DNA of 64,000 bases from contig JAPEIS010000012.1 of assembly GCA_029531795.1 (NCBI GenBank), positions 1,674,001 to 1,738,000 of the forward strand, read 5' to 3'. Below, piece by piece: positions 11,369 through 22,957 of this stretch. How positions within the stretch are numbered: the first letter of the stretch is position 1; each line of letters starts with the position of its first letter. The stretch comes from Sclerotinia nivalis. Lineage: Eukaryota > Ascomycota > Leotiomycetes > Helotiales > Sclerotiniaceae. The notes under the pieces are model-generated. The model did not search any database. It was given only the letters and a program-made list of their open reading frames with translations, and had not been told where the DNA came from. Made by a program: the position numbers and the translations under genes.

Positions 11369-12355
11369 GTTGGTGGTTGATGGGGTGGTATGCTGTGATG
11401 AGTATTTGGGAATTTAATTCCGTTTAAATTTTATTGTTAAAGGTTTCAGAAGTAATGTGAGGGTATGGACAATTGAACCGTTCGATGTCCCAGAGCGCAA
11501 ACGTGATGTTCGGATAGGTGCTGAACAATCCAACCAAACCGTTCAATATTCCGTAGTCGAAAAAATAATGAACCCCGCAGAGTAATATCAGTTTAGGTCT
11601 ATACTGAAAGAAATAAGAATAGATGAGAGTCTTTTGTTTGGTAAAATGGTTACAAACATTCAAAACGCATTCAATATACGATGCGCGAAACTCAAGTAGT
11701 AGTAGCTCATGGATCCGGCACTGATAGCGTAGGATCTAGTATTTTTGAGGTCGGCATTTCTACGGGAATTCCGGCTAGAACCCACCTAGCCCAAAATAAT
11801 TTCTCCGCATGATGGGATTGGTGGGTTGGTTTCTAGCTTCGATGATGGGATGGTCACGAGTAGATAAATATCTAACGGATTCCTTTCTCATTGATTGAAA
11901 TACATTGAGCTGGAGGACCATTCGAGATTTATTTTATATTTCATTTTATTTTATGGAACGGCAGAATATGGATCTTTTTACAGGTTCGTTTTTGTACGAG
12001 AGATGATAGAATTGGAAAAGAGAACAGAGGTCCAGAATTCCAATGCATGATTGTTCTCCCCACACTTTTGAACCATGGCCTGTGTGTGCTTGGAGCTTGG
12101 AGAAGAACTGCAGCGGGTTTAAGTGAAGCCAGGGTCAACGGCGTGTTATTTCCGATAACCTAGACAAGTCCCGAGGTTTGAGGTACCGTAAAACTTTTGA
12201 TTACTTCGTGAACATTGATGTTGATCTTTCCATTACGACAAGGAGAGATATTTTGTGATTCATTTACACATTCATTCTGTCCAGTTTACATTTTGTCTTT
12301 TGATTGTACATAATAGATACAATTGGGTTCTTCTTTTCAAGTACAAGGATAAGAT
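11369..12355. other. intergenic region, no gene seen
   Basis: Divergent spacer between the coiled-coil gene (minus) and the succinyl-CoA-ligase-like gene (plus), so it should hold both promoters. Short open frames at 11424-11663 and 11941-12138 show no domain signal. The 100 bp before 12356 are AT-rich with pyrimidine runs, a normal fungal leader. Confidence 0.55.
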
Positions 12356-14878
12356 ATGATACGATCAAAAGCTCTCACGCGGGGTAGATATGGATATTCC
12401 AGCACGAGGACTTTGAAGTATTTTGTGCAAAATGATGGTGTATATGAGGATAGATATGGTCAAACAATTAAAAATTTGAAGATTGGAAGTCATACTAGAG
12501 TTATCTTTCAGGGCTTTACAGGTATGGTGATTCAATTGACGGTTTTTTTTTTTAATATGTATCATGCTGTTAATAACTGACCTGGTACAGGTAGACAGGT
12601 GAGATTCTTAAGTTTAAGATCATCAATGATAATTTACTGATCTTGATCTTTCATCAAGGCTACAGCGAATGCAATTGAATCAATAGGATGGGGAACTAAT
12701 ATAGTTGGTGGTGTAACGCCTGGGAAGAGCGGAGAACATTTGGGATTACCGGTATTACCTACTGTGAAAGAGGCAAGTATATCATGAATATGATGAATAT
12801 GGCATCCACACTAATATATAAAATTAGGCAATGGAACAATTAAAACCAGACGCAACTGGAATATATGTAGCAGCTCATCAAGCACCAAGCGCGATCGAGG
12901 AAGCAATTGAAGCAGAAGTTCCTCTTATTGTAGCCGTCGCTGAACACATTCCTCTTCATGATATGTTAAGAGTATGATTACATGATTTCCCAGTCAATCA
13001 GAACTAACATACTCAAGATACATAATATACTTGACACTCAATCAAAAAGTCGATTGGTTGGGGCAAATACCCCTGGTATTATATCAGCAATTGGAAAATG
13101 TCGTATTGGTTTCCAACCACTTTCTTGCTTCACACCTGGTCGTATAGGTATCGTTGCTAAATCAGGAACTTTAAGTTATGAAGGTAAGGTCTCAGGCTGA
13201 TGGTCTTGTCAATTACTAACGATTAAAGCTGTCGCTTCAACGACTAGGGCTGGACTTGGTCAAAGTCTCTGTATTGGAATGGGTGGGGATATCTTGGCTG
13301 GTACTAATTTTGTTGATGCTTTGGAGATTTTTGAACATGATGATGATACTGAAGGTATCATTATCATCGGTGAGATTGGTGGTGAAGCGGAACTTGAGGC
13401 TGCAGCTTGGATTGAGGAGTATAAGAAGCGCTCGTTAAATCCCAAGTAAGCTTCCTACAAACCACTTTAGATTCTACTAACCTTTCATAGACCTATCGCA
13501 GCACTGGTAGCTGGTAATCATGCTGTGCCTGGTAAGGTTATGGGTCATGCTGGAGCTTTCACTTTACCAGGAGAACCCGATGTATTGACAAAGATCAAGG
13601 CTTTCGAGAATGTAGGAGTTGCCATGGTTAATCATCCAGCTAAATTTGGTAATGCTATGAAGACCTTGTTGGGGGATTCAGGACGATCAAGCAGCGGCGT
13701 GGCTACAGGTAGTGCTTCTCAAAAACGAAGCATGCACACAATGAGAATACGACCAACATCAAGAACTTCAACTATAAATACGATGCAAAAAAGAACCATA
13801 TACCTCAAAGAGGAAGATGCCTTTAAATTACTCGACAAAAAAGGAATCCCCCGAAGACAAGATCCTTCAAATGAAGATTCAGTTCACCGTCACTTTACTA
13901 TTGGTATTGATCGAAGTAACCGCTGTCCACATGTAATACTACAGGAACCGGTCAAGGAGAATGAATCCCCTACCAAACCAATAAAGTTTCCCTTTCGATA
14001 CGATTTAGATATCACAATTGGTCCCAAACAAAAGTGCGCCAATCATCTCCAATTGTTATATCAACATAAATTGTTTCACCCAATTATCTCCAATCTTTTT
14101 GAACTCTTCAAAGAAAAAGAAGCCTTCCTCCTCGAAACCATCATGAGAGGAGCATCTCGAGGGAAGACAAATTTCCAGCGTAGACTATCAATTGAACACG
14201 CAAATTTTGGTTTCGACGATGCCGCCTTCAAAAGCGCAAATCGTCAATCCGAAATCCACTCCCTCCCCCGCGCAGATATCCAAGATCCTGCCGAAACAGA
14301 AGCTCAAAAACATGGTATAGTATACATCAAACTCGCGGGCGATGGCAATATCGGAACACTAGTTAATGGTGCAGGATTAGCTATGAATACTGTAGATGCG
14401 TTAGCGGATGCGGGAGGTAAAGCTGCGAATTTTTTGGATACGGGGGGAAAGGCGACGGCAGAAACGGTGAAGAAGAGTTTTGAGGTCATCTTGGGGGATG
14501 AGAGAGTAAAAGTGATTTTGGTTAATATTTTTGGCGGCTTGACTTTGGGGGATATGATTGCTGAGGGGATACTTTTGGCGTTTAGGGAGCTGGGGGTGAA
14601 GGTTCCGGTGGTGGTTAGGATTAGGGGGACGAATGAAAAGGAGGGGCAGAGGATTGTAAGTTTTCTTTCTTTCTCTTTGGTCATGATGGTGGTTATTCTA
14701 TGGTTCATAGGAGGGGTTGGGTGGAGAGGGAAAATGAGAGTGAAAAGGTATATGACGTGCTTGCTGACTTTTATTGGTGCGTTAGATTGCGGAAAGTGGA
14801 TTACCACTATACGCATATGACGATTTTGACGAAGCGGCGGCAAAAGTGATAGAATTAGCTAATTCAAGCGAAGATTAG
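12356..14878 (+). CDS. fused succinyl-CoA ligase alpha-beta-like protein
   Basis: Eight exons (12356-12521, 12591-12598, 12659-12772, 12828-12971, 13018-13183, 13229-13445, 13491-14655, 14786-14878) give 690 residues. Residues 1-345 match the alpha subunit: the CoA-binding loop [45 protein letters not shown], and the phospho-histidine motif GHAGAF (His about 291). Residues 400-690 match the beta subunit's CoA-ligase end: [52 protein letters not shown]. The beta N-terminal ATP-grasp part is much shortened: only [17 protein letters not shown] and FTIGIDRS are recognisable. The glycine-rich nucleotide loop and the EINPL metal motif are not seen. Catalysis as a normal succinyl-CoA ligase is therefore doubtful. 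An N-terminal basic stretch ([13 protein letters not shown]) could be a mitochondrial presequence. Exon 2 is 8 bases, and intron 3 is GC-AG. Confidence 0.85.
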
Positions 14879-17204
14879 AACTACTCCTTTCCTTTCGACT
14901 ATTATAAATAGAAATAAAACTCCTAATACGAAAACTGTAAATCGAACTTTAGTGTCCGATGACAAGCGGCACAGGATTTGTAAAGAACTCAGCACGCTGG
15001 ATAGTTCCACGCCTTACTCTACATCGAGCACGAATCTTTCTTTCATTGCATTCTAAACGGAAACTGGAGCGCAAGCACTGAAACACTGAATCATCAAGAA
15101 TTCATAGATTTCCGTTGTTCGCTTGCTATTATCGTTGTTGTTGTGAACTGATCATTGCTATTGTTATTGCCATTGCCATTGTCATTATTAGTTTTAAGTC
15201 TTCATGAATTAGCTATAGATGCATCGAGTTGATTCTTAAGAGCCAATAGAAAAATCTAGATGTGGCTAGTTGTATTGTTTTGGTCATATCTCTTCTCAGC
15301 ATGAAATTGTTGATATAGCATGCGTTTGTTGATTGGTATTGAGGTTGTTTCTTATTGTGCTTCTTTCTCCTTTTTTTGGGCGGGCGCTGAACTATTGACT
15401 TATTCTTATTCGTGGGATTTCTTCACTGTTGATTTATCTATCGATCTTTTTCGAGTAATTGGAGGTTCGTGATGCTTGATCTTGTCTTTGTGCTATGATA
15501 ATGTGATAATTAAGTGTAATTCGTATATTTGTACAAGTGTATTTCAAGGTACTCAGAATATCGCATCATTGCTAATTGGCTATCATCCGTGCTCGAGAAT
15601 CGTATAGGCGGCAGAAGGATATTGGAGAATAGTCCTCAGATGAATATCTACTGTAGTACATTTGGATATCAAAACCGAGAAGCAAAATTACACGAATCAA
15701 TCAACCTTCAACCGCTATAGAAATACGAAAATTCCTGCACAACGCAGATATAATCATAACAGATATACATCAGAAACTTGAAATTCCTAAAACGAAAGAG
15801 GATGGAGGCAGGAGCTGTATATATATCGCCCAAACCCTTCGATATATCCCGATCTACACAAAACAGAAAAGGGGCTCCAGATCGGGTGAGCTGGAATTTG
15901 TATTGGGAGGGGTGTCGCATCTTGATAATCGTTGAGTTGCACTTCGTCATCGCACGTGGCATTTCCCATTTCCCACTTCCCCATTCTCTCTCTCTCTCTC
16001 TCTTCCCACTTTTCCATAAACTTCCACCATGTACTAACGCAATATTCACATTCCCTCTCTTGCTCTTGATCCTGATCTTCTACACGATTTCCAGATCTAT
16101 GGATCCTTGGATCTAAGGATTCTTTAACTATAGATCGATGGTTTTTGGGGCTGTGGATCGATGGTTTTAATTATACCACGGCTTTACTTGGTATATATAT
16201 CTTGTGTTGTGAGGAATATTTGAGAGGGGTAGGTTTGCATGGAGCACATTAACGTAACAACAGGGGGATGTGGTGAGGAGGAGGGAGGAAGGATAGTTGG
16301 TAGTTTGGTATGTGTGTGGTGTTGCCGGGGTGGGTGGGTGAGGGTTACGATGCATGCATATTGTTTTTGTTGTTTTTGGGGGGTTTGGGACTCGGGAGTG
16401 CGGGGGCAGCGGGGGAGGGAGTTTTTATTATTGATTTTTCAGATGGTATATTCGGACGATATGTTCGGATGACGATCTTTCGCATAAATGTTATCATTTC
16501 CCACTTCTCACTACCTCTATTAAAAATTGTCATTATATCTTGAAAATTGAGCGATCAAAAAAACATCAGATGATACACACCAGAGAATAGAGAATAGAGA
16601 ATAGATCGCACTAGTGATACTATTCTTATGTAACAAGCGAGGAAATTTAAATTTCGCTGTGAATAGCTCTAGGAGTAGATCACTAGTTATTGTATTATCT
16701 TATTGTATTATTATCGCATATGGAAAATGGAAAATGGGAAATGGAAGTGGATTTGGAGGTGCTGTAAAGTCTAGTTGTAGAGAGTGGTTTTGGTTACTCT
16801 GAGCTTTCTTTGGGTGGGTGGGTTGGTGGGGATATCGATAGAGAGTTTTTAAGTTGGTATTTATAGATAAATGGATGAGTGGGTGAGTGGTTGAGGGATA
16901 CGTACCTATTATAAGATTATATTTCCTGGGTAGTGGAGTGGAGTGAATAGAGGGAATATATATCGGGATTGAATTCACATTATCTCACACATAACAAATT
17001 TCGAAGAACAAAATTTCTTCGAAATACAACCAGTTCTTCCCTTTATTTAATAAAGAAATACTCCCAAAATTCATTCCAATTGTTCCCAAATGAATCGGCT
17101 CAGTAGTTGTTGTGATACTGTCGTCGTCGCTCAAAACACGAAACTTACATGAAAATTCGCATAAAAACTCTTTTCAACTTCCTTCAACTTTTCTTCTTAT
17201 TTGA
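14879..17204. other. long intergenic region with microsatellites and G-rich motifs
   Basis: No credible gene is seen. It holds a CT microsatellite (15985-16004), a repeated GATCGATGGTTTT (16133-16171), a GAGAATA repeat (about 16579-16602) and three plus-strand G-tract clusters able to form quadruplexes (16327-16344, 16378-16419, 16812-16831). It is the boundary between the gene-bearing part and the AT-rich retrotransposon part, and may include the unrecognised 5' UTR of the LINE that follows. Confidence 0.55.
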
Positions 17205-18720
17205 ATGTATAAGGCTTTGATAGGTTTATCAAGTTTAATAATAGACTCTTCGATGGAAGGATCCCTTAGATCATCTTCTGAACCTACTCCCCTACGAGTA
17301 ATAATGATGTTAGACTCTTCAACATCCAGTTTCTCCACTATTGATCCAATCCCCCCATCCAGAAACCCCTTCACAATACAAAGATCATCCAATCTCTTGA
17401 ATCCTACCCCAACCCAATCTTTCAATTCGCAAAACCAATTGGATATTCTCAACTCAGATGATCTATTCCGATCCTTTGATAGATCGATTCCTTTTAAAAT
17501 CAATAACAAATATCATCGACAATTAATCAATTCCGGAATCAGGCAATTTAGTCAATCAAGATCTAACTCTACAAAACCAAAAGAAGTTATTCAAAAAGCT
17601 AGAGATCTTTTTATTCTAATTGCCTCTTTGGAAAAAGAAACCAAAGAACAATCAAAGATCCTAAATCTAATCGAAATATTCTGTGAATATTTTGAAAAAG
17701 GAAAATTAACAAAAACTTCGAATATTATCACATTACAAATCTCCCATTTCGAAAAGGCTACCAAAAGGATTAAAAATCAAGTTAATCATCTTTCCAACCT
17801 TTCTAATCAATCAATTACTCCTTCAACAAACGCTTCACCAATTAACAAAGCAAACTATACTACTGTTACCAAATCAATAAGGGAATGAAAAGTAATTTCC
17901 AAAAGGAATTCTACAAAACAAAAGCTTATAAAGCAAAAGAATGATATTCCTAGTAAACAATTAATCCTTATCAATCCACTTCTTTATCAACCCAATTCCT
18001 TTATACCATTACATACAAGAAACAAGATCAATGAAGCTTTCAAAAAGACTAGCATCAACGGACCAGTTATCTCGGCCATTATTACAACCAGAAACAACAA
18101 TATCATTCTAACCACTAATAACCCCTTCAATACACAATTCCTTATAGAAAAAAAAGAAGTCTGGAATCGTATCCTCGAATCAGAAAGACTTCAAATCGAC
18201 AAACTATAACACAAAGTGATTATACACAAGATCCCAATCAAGGAATTCTCTGGTCCAAAAGGAATGGATTTGATTAAAAACGAAATTAAAACCTTCAATT
18301 CAGGGTTTATTATAATAAATACCCTTTATTGGTTTATTAATGCTTTTAAAAGAACTATTCAATAAGAAAAAGCAATTGTAATTACATTTGCTATACAAAA
18401 GGAAACAGAATTAGCTATTCGAAAAAGACTATATATCGCTGGTATTAGTATCAGAATTGAAAGATTCTATCCTTCCACCCCTTCCTTTCAATACAATAAA
18501 TATCAAAGATTCGGCTATAACGAATCATATTGCAAAAAATCTTCAGCTTGTAAACTTTGTAGCAATAATCATACTACAACTAATCATTTTTGTCTAATTT
18601 GTCAAGCTAAAAGCAAATCTTATCAGCATTTAGTGATCAAATGCACTAATTACAAAAAAGAGCATAAAGCTAACTTTAAAGTATACAAAATATACCAAAC
18701 AATTATTCAGAAATCCAATT
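17205..18720 (+). pseudogene. LINE-A copy 1 ORF1 (nucleic-acid-binding, zinc-knuckle)
   Basis: A 227-residue open segment (17205-17888) rich in Ser, Asn and Lys is followed in the same frame, after stops, by a region ending in cysteine motifs: CKLCSNNH, FCLICQAK and KCTNYKKEHKANF (about 18530-18680). These are CCHC knuckles typical of LINE ORF1. The first one has lost cysteines (QRFGYNESYC where CQRC..GH..C is expected), consistent with G-to-A mutation. It is a broken copy, not a working gene. Confidence 0.75.
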
Positions 18721-18721
18721 A

Positions 18722-21700
18722 ATGTTATACAACAATATTCGCATTCTTCAAATCAATCTAAACAAAAATCCTCAAGCTATTGAAAGTGCTCTTCAATTTG
18801 CCTTAGAATTCGATATCGATTTTATAATCATTTAAGAACCTTGGGTTCTTTCAAACTCTGAAAAAGATTACTCTTCAATTAGATCGATTGCTCATTCTAG
18901 CTTTTCCTAATTCCTTCCAAATTATTCTTCGAATTTTCGTCTCTGTACAATGATCTACATCTCGAAAGAATTCAAACCGCTAGTAGCCCTAACCTTCAAC
19001 TCTCCCAAAAATATAGATATTCAAATTATCGATATCATTCAGGGAAATCATACGATTCAATTATTCAATATATACAATGAAGCTAATCAAGTTAAAGAGA
19101 AAGAGTATATTATTGAAAGATACCTTTTCAATACTCCTCTCTTTCATTATACTATTCTTACAGAGGACTTCAACTTTTACCATCCTTAATGGAACCCTTT
19201 TTCAAACAAAAGCTCGAATACTAATCAATTAGTCGAATAATTCGAAGACCAAAACCTTACCCTTCTCAATGAATTAGGGACTAATACTTTCTATCAAACT
19301 AATATGACAAATCCAAGTGTTTTAGATTTTATATTAGTTATTGAAACAATATCCTCCAATATTATTGATTAACAAGTTCTTCCTGATCTTAATTCAGATC
19401 ATTTAGGGATTCTATTTGAAATGAAAGGTATTTCATTTTATACTACGAATATTGCTCTATTAGCAAAATTCAATACAAAACTAACAGATTGGAACAAATT
19501 TGTATTAACCCTCGAAATTGAGATAGCTACATCAACAATCCTCAACTCGAGCGAATACCTCAATCTTTTCATTCTAGAATCCGATTCTCTCGATTCTCTT
19601 CTTAACAAAAACCTGCATATACAAATACTAGATAAAGCCGCAATGGAATTCATTCGAATTATCACCAATTCAGTAAACACTAGTATACCTAGATCCAAAT
19701 CGACCAAAAAAGCAAAGCCTTGATGGTCTCCAGAATTGAAAGCCCTTCGTAAACAGCTCTCATCAGTATATGAGAATACTAAACGATATTCTGAAGACGA
19801 TATGTTCAAGAAAATCTACCAATCAGCAAGGAATCATTACTTTCAAGCTATTAAAACAACAAAAAAGAATCATTAGAACGAATTCCTTGAAAAAGAGGAC
19901 ACTCAAACGATCTTCAAAGCAATGTTATATACGAAAGATCTTCGAATCGAAAGGATCCCGAATATTCAATCTAGCCCCTCTCAGCTTGAAAGCTCATTCG
20001 AAGGAAAATGTTCGGCCTTCAGATCTACCCTTTTCCCTCCCCCCTCATATACAACTGCACCTGAACGGGAAGGGTATAAACAATCAAAAAAATAGGAATA
20101 ACCTGATCTCACTGAAAATGAACTTTTCAATGCCTGCTCGGCTAAAATCAAAGGAAAAACCCCTGGCCCAGACGGAATCACTCAGGAGATCATTATTCGA
20201 GCTTACAAAGCGATCCCAAAAGCTTTCTTTACTCTTTTCAACAATTTGATTAATCTCGGTTATCATTCTTCTTGCTGGAAACAAGCTATTGGAGCTATAC
20301 TCAAAAAACCTTCGAAATCAGATTATTCTATTCCAAAAGCATATAGAGTTATCGCTCTTTTGAATTGTTTAAACAAGATAAATGAAAGAATACTAACTCA
20401 AAGGCTTAGCTACCTTACTGAAACAACAAAACTACTTCATCATTCCCAAATAAATGAAAGACAAAAGAAATCAGTTATCGATACAGCAATCCTGCTTACT
20501 ACCAAAATCGAAAGGAATTCAAGAAACAAAAAGAAAACCTCAGCTCTTTTTCTAAATATCAAAGAGGCCTTCGATTATATATCCAAGAATCGACTCTTAG
20601 ATATCTACAAGAACCTCAATCTTCCAATTAATTTTATTACATGGATCTCGTCATTTTTGGAAGAAAGATTACTCAAACTTTCGTTCGATAGTCAAACCGA
20701 AGCTTTTAAACCAATCAACACCGGAATCCTTCAAGGAAGTCCAATCTCACCAATCCTTTTCCTAATCTATATTCGAGATCTCTTTCAATCGAATTCGGTT
20801 GAATATCTTTCGTATATTGATGATATAACTATAATCACTCATTCTTCAAACTAGAAAAAGAACATTCTTTCCCTCGAAAGAGCAGCCAAACAAATTTATA
20901 CTCTCGGTGAGAAAAACGCTATCCAATTCGATTTAGCAAAGACAGAATTAATGCATTTCTCCACATCCAAATATACTAAAGATACTTCAATCAAACTCCC
21001 AAATTCTGAGATTGTACAACCTTCATCATTGATCAGATAGTTAGGAATATAATTCGATCCCGGTCTCAACTTCAAACAGCATATTGCTATTCGAACAACT
21101 CAAGTTAAAGCTTCATTCTATCGAATGATCAGATTAACTAATACTGAGAAAAAGCTAAACCCTAAAGCACTAAAACAGTTCTATATAGCATATATCATTA
21201 ACATAGCTGATTACGAATCAATCATCTGATAAAAAGATCAAGCCTCATTCAAAAAGATTTTTCAATTACTCCAGAATCTTGTTCTACGTAAGATTCTAGA
21301 AGTCTTCAAAACCTCACCAATAAAGCCAATGGAAATGGAAACCGCTTTATACCCTCCGAAGATCAGATTAAACACTGGAATCAGACAATATGCTTTCAAA
21401 TTGTTAAAAATCTCGTCTTCCCATCCCGTCAATACAATTATAGATAAGCTAACTACCGAAAGGGAAGCTCTAAATACAATAGCAACCCCTCAAAAGAAAC
21501 TATCGAAACTTACTCAGCTTGAAAAGATTATGAATTCAATCGAAGAAGATTTCGATCCTTTAACCCTAGAAAAGATCGATCACTTTCATTTCCCTCCTTG
21601 GAAAAGGAATACTCCATACAAAGTCAATATCAACAAGCTAGCAAAAAAGGATACCGCAATTGTCCATAACCTTACATTCAAATACAAATGCAAAAACACT

Positions 21701-22560
21701 ATTACAATATATACTAATGCTTCATCCATTTTGGATGGAATCGGAATTGATATCAGGATTGCAGTTATTCTATCGAATGGTCAGGTTTTACACCAGGAAA
21801 CCATAAATATTGGAGTGAATCAATTTGTCTACAATAATGAACTTCTTGGAGTCACTAAAGCAATCGAATATGCTAGTTCTATTGCTCAATCAAACGAGAA
21901 ATTCAAAATCTACTTAGATAATCAAGCCGGATTATATCGATTGAAAATACCCTTTGATGCTTTTGGCCAGATATACCAAATTAGAACAATCAAGGTTACA
22001 GAAACTTTCCTTAGAAAAGAAACGGAAATCTCCCTTAATTGGATTCCAGGGTATATCTCTGTTGAAGGAAACGAATTGGTTGATGCTTTAGCAAAAGAAG
22101 TTACAAAACAAAGATCATTATTAAACGAAACCAGCTTTGCCTTCTTAGGAATGGATATCAAAAAAACGAAATCCGAAGAATAGAATACTTTTCTCTATTC
22201 ATCTAATTCGGTCTATTCGAAAATATACCCCTGGAAGATTAGCTCAAAGATCGGAATTTTAGAAAACACCAAGAGAAGCTTTATTAATGCTTTGTTTCAG
22301 CTTAAAATCGGTTATGGATATTTCAAATCTTACCTATAACGATTCGGAATCTTAGCAAATGATAATTATAGATATGGAAAAAGAGAATCTTCTAATCATC
22401 TTCTATTTAATTGTTTATTATATAAATTAACAAGAAGAATATTCAAAAAAAACAATTCTATTTCCCGATTTACTATGAAATACCTACTTTATACCAAAAC
22501 AGGAATCATTAAAACCCTTAAATTTATCAAAGAAACAAAAATAGTCACCAGATTATAATA
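18722..22560 (+). pseudogene. LINE-A copy 1 ORF2 (endonuclease, RT, RNase H)
   Basis: The APE-type endonuclease (18722-19430) shows EPWVLS, a DFNFYHP block followed by a stop where a residue precedes WNP, and SDHLGI. The RT (20246-20860) keeps AYRVIALLN, LNIKEAFDYISKNRL (the motif-A Asp replaced by Asn), GILQGSPISPILFLIYI and the motif-C box YIDDI. RNase H (21660-22130) shows IYTNAS (Asp lost), NNELLG, YLDNQAG and WIPGYISVEGNELVDALAKE. A terminal cysteine/histidine module follows (RYGKRESSNHLLFNC). Many stops interrupt the frame, so the copy cannot encode a working enzyme. Confidence 0.8.
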
Positions 22561-22957
22561 TCTAATTAGGATACAAGAGAATATAAAACAAGAAGGCGAA
22601 GGTGAAGAAAATGAACTAAGAGAAAATGGTTAATTGGATCAATTTGATCAATTTACCCCTCTATATAAGGTAAATCGTTCCAATTTCGAATTATATCACA
22701 TTTCATTTGTTATTTTCCTTATTATATACGAGAGTATTTGTAAGGTGGGCTTTGTTCCCCAAGATTAGTTTTCACTTCCCCCATTCAAAAATTAGTAGAT
22801 TGAGGCCACTTCAATCTTCCCAAATTGTATTAGCTACAGCCGAATATGGCCAGCAATTCTCCATTTGTTACTTGTTAGAAGCCTATAAAGCTCCTAGCCG
22901 TCTTAGATAGTCTTAGACTCAGTGTAGACGTTAATTTAATCAATCAATCAATCAATC

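Larger units (their letters stand above)
17205..22957 (+). mobile_element. LINE-A copy 1 (Tad/I-like non-LTR retrotransposon), degenerate
   Basis: The order is ORF1 with zinc knuckles, APE endonuclease, reverse transcriptase, RNase H, 3' UTR, then a (TCAA)n tail (22938-22957). This is the layout of fungal Tad-like LINEs. It is the best preserved LINE-A copy in the window but has many in-frame stops at places where CAA or TGG would fit, as expected after C-to-T or G-to-A change. The 5' end is set at the first clear coding sequence and the true element may begin up to a few hundred bases earlier. No target duplication could be read. The same 3' end recurs on the minus strand at 27721 and about 26156. 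Confidence 0.85.

Noticed and set aside
11046..11417. Plus-strand 123-codon frame
   Set aside because: It is antisense to the better-supported 200-residue coiled-coil gene, and its Val/Gly/Glu-rich translation reflects that gene's codon pattern.
14304..14843. Minus-strand 179-codon frame
   Set aside because: It is the shadow of the succinyl-CoA-ligase-like coding exon, whose protein motifs are clear on the plus strand.
15778..16116. Overlapping plus and minus frames of about 112 codons
   Set aside because: They run through a CT microsatellite on both strands and show no conserved motif.
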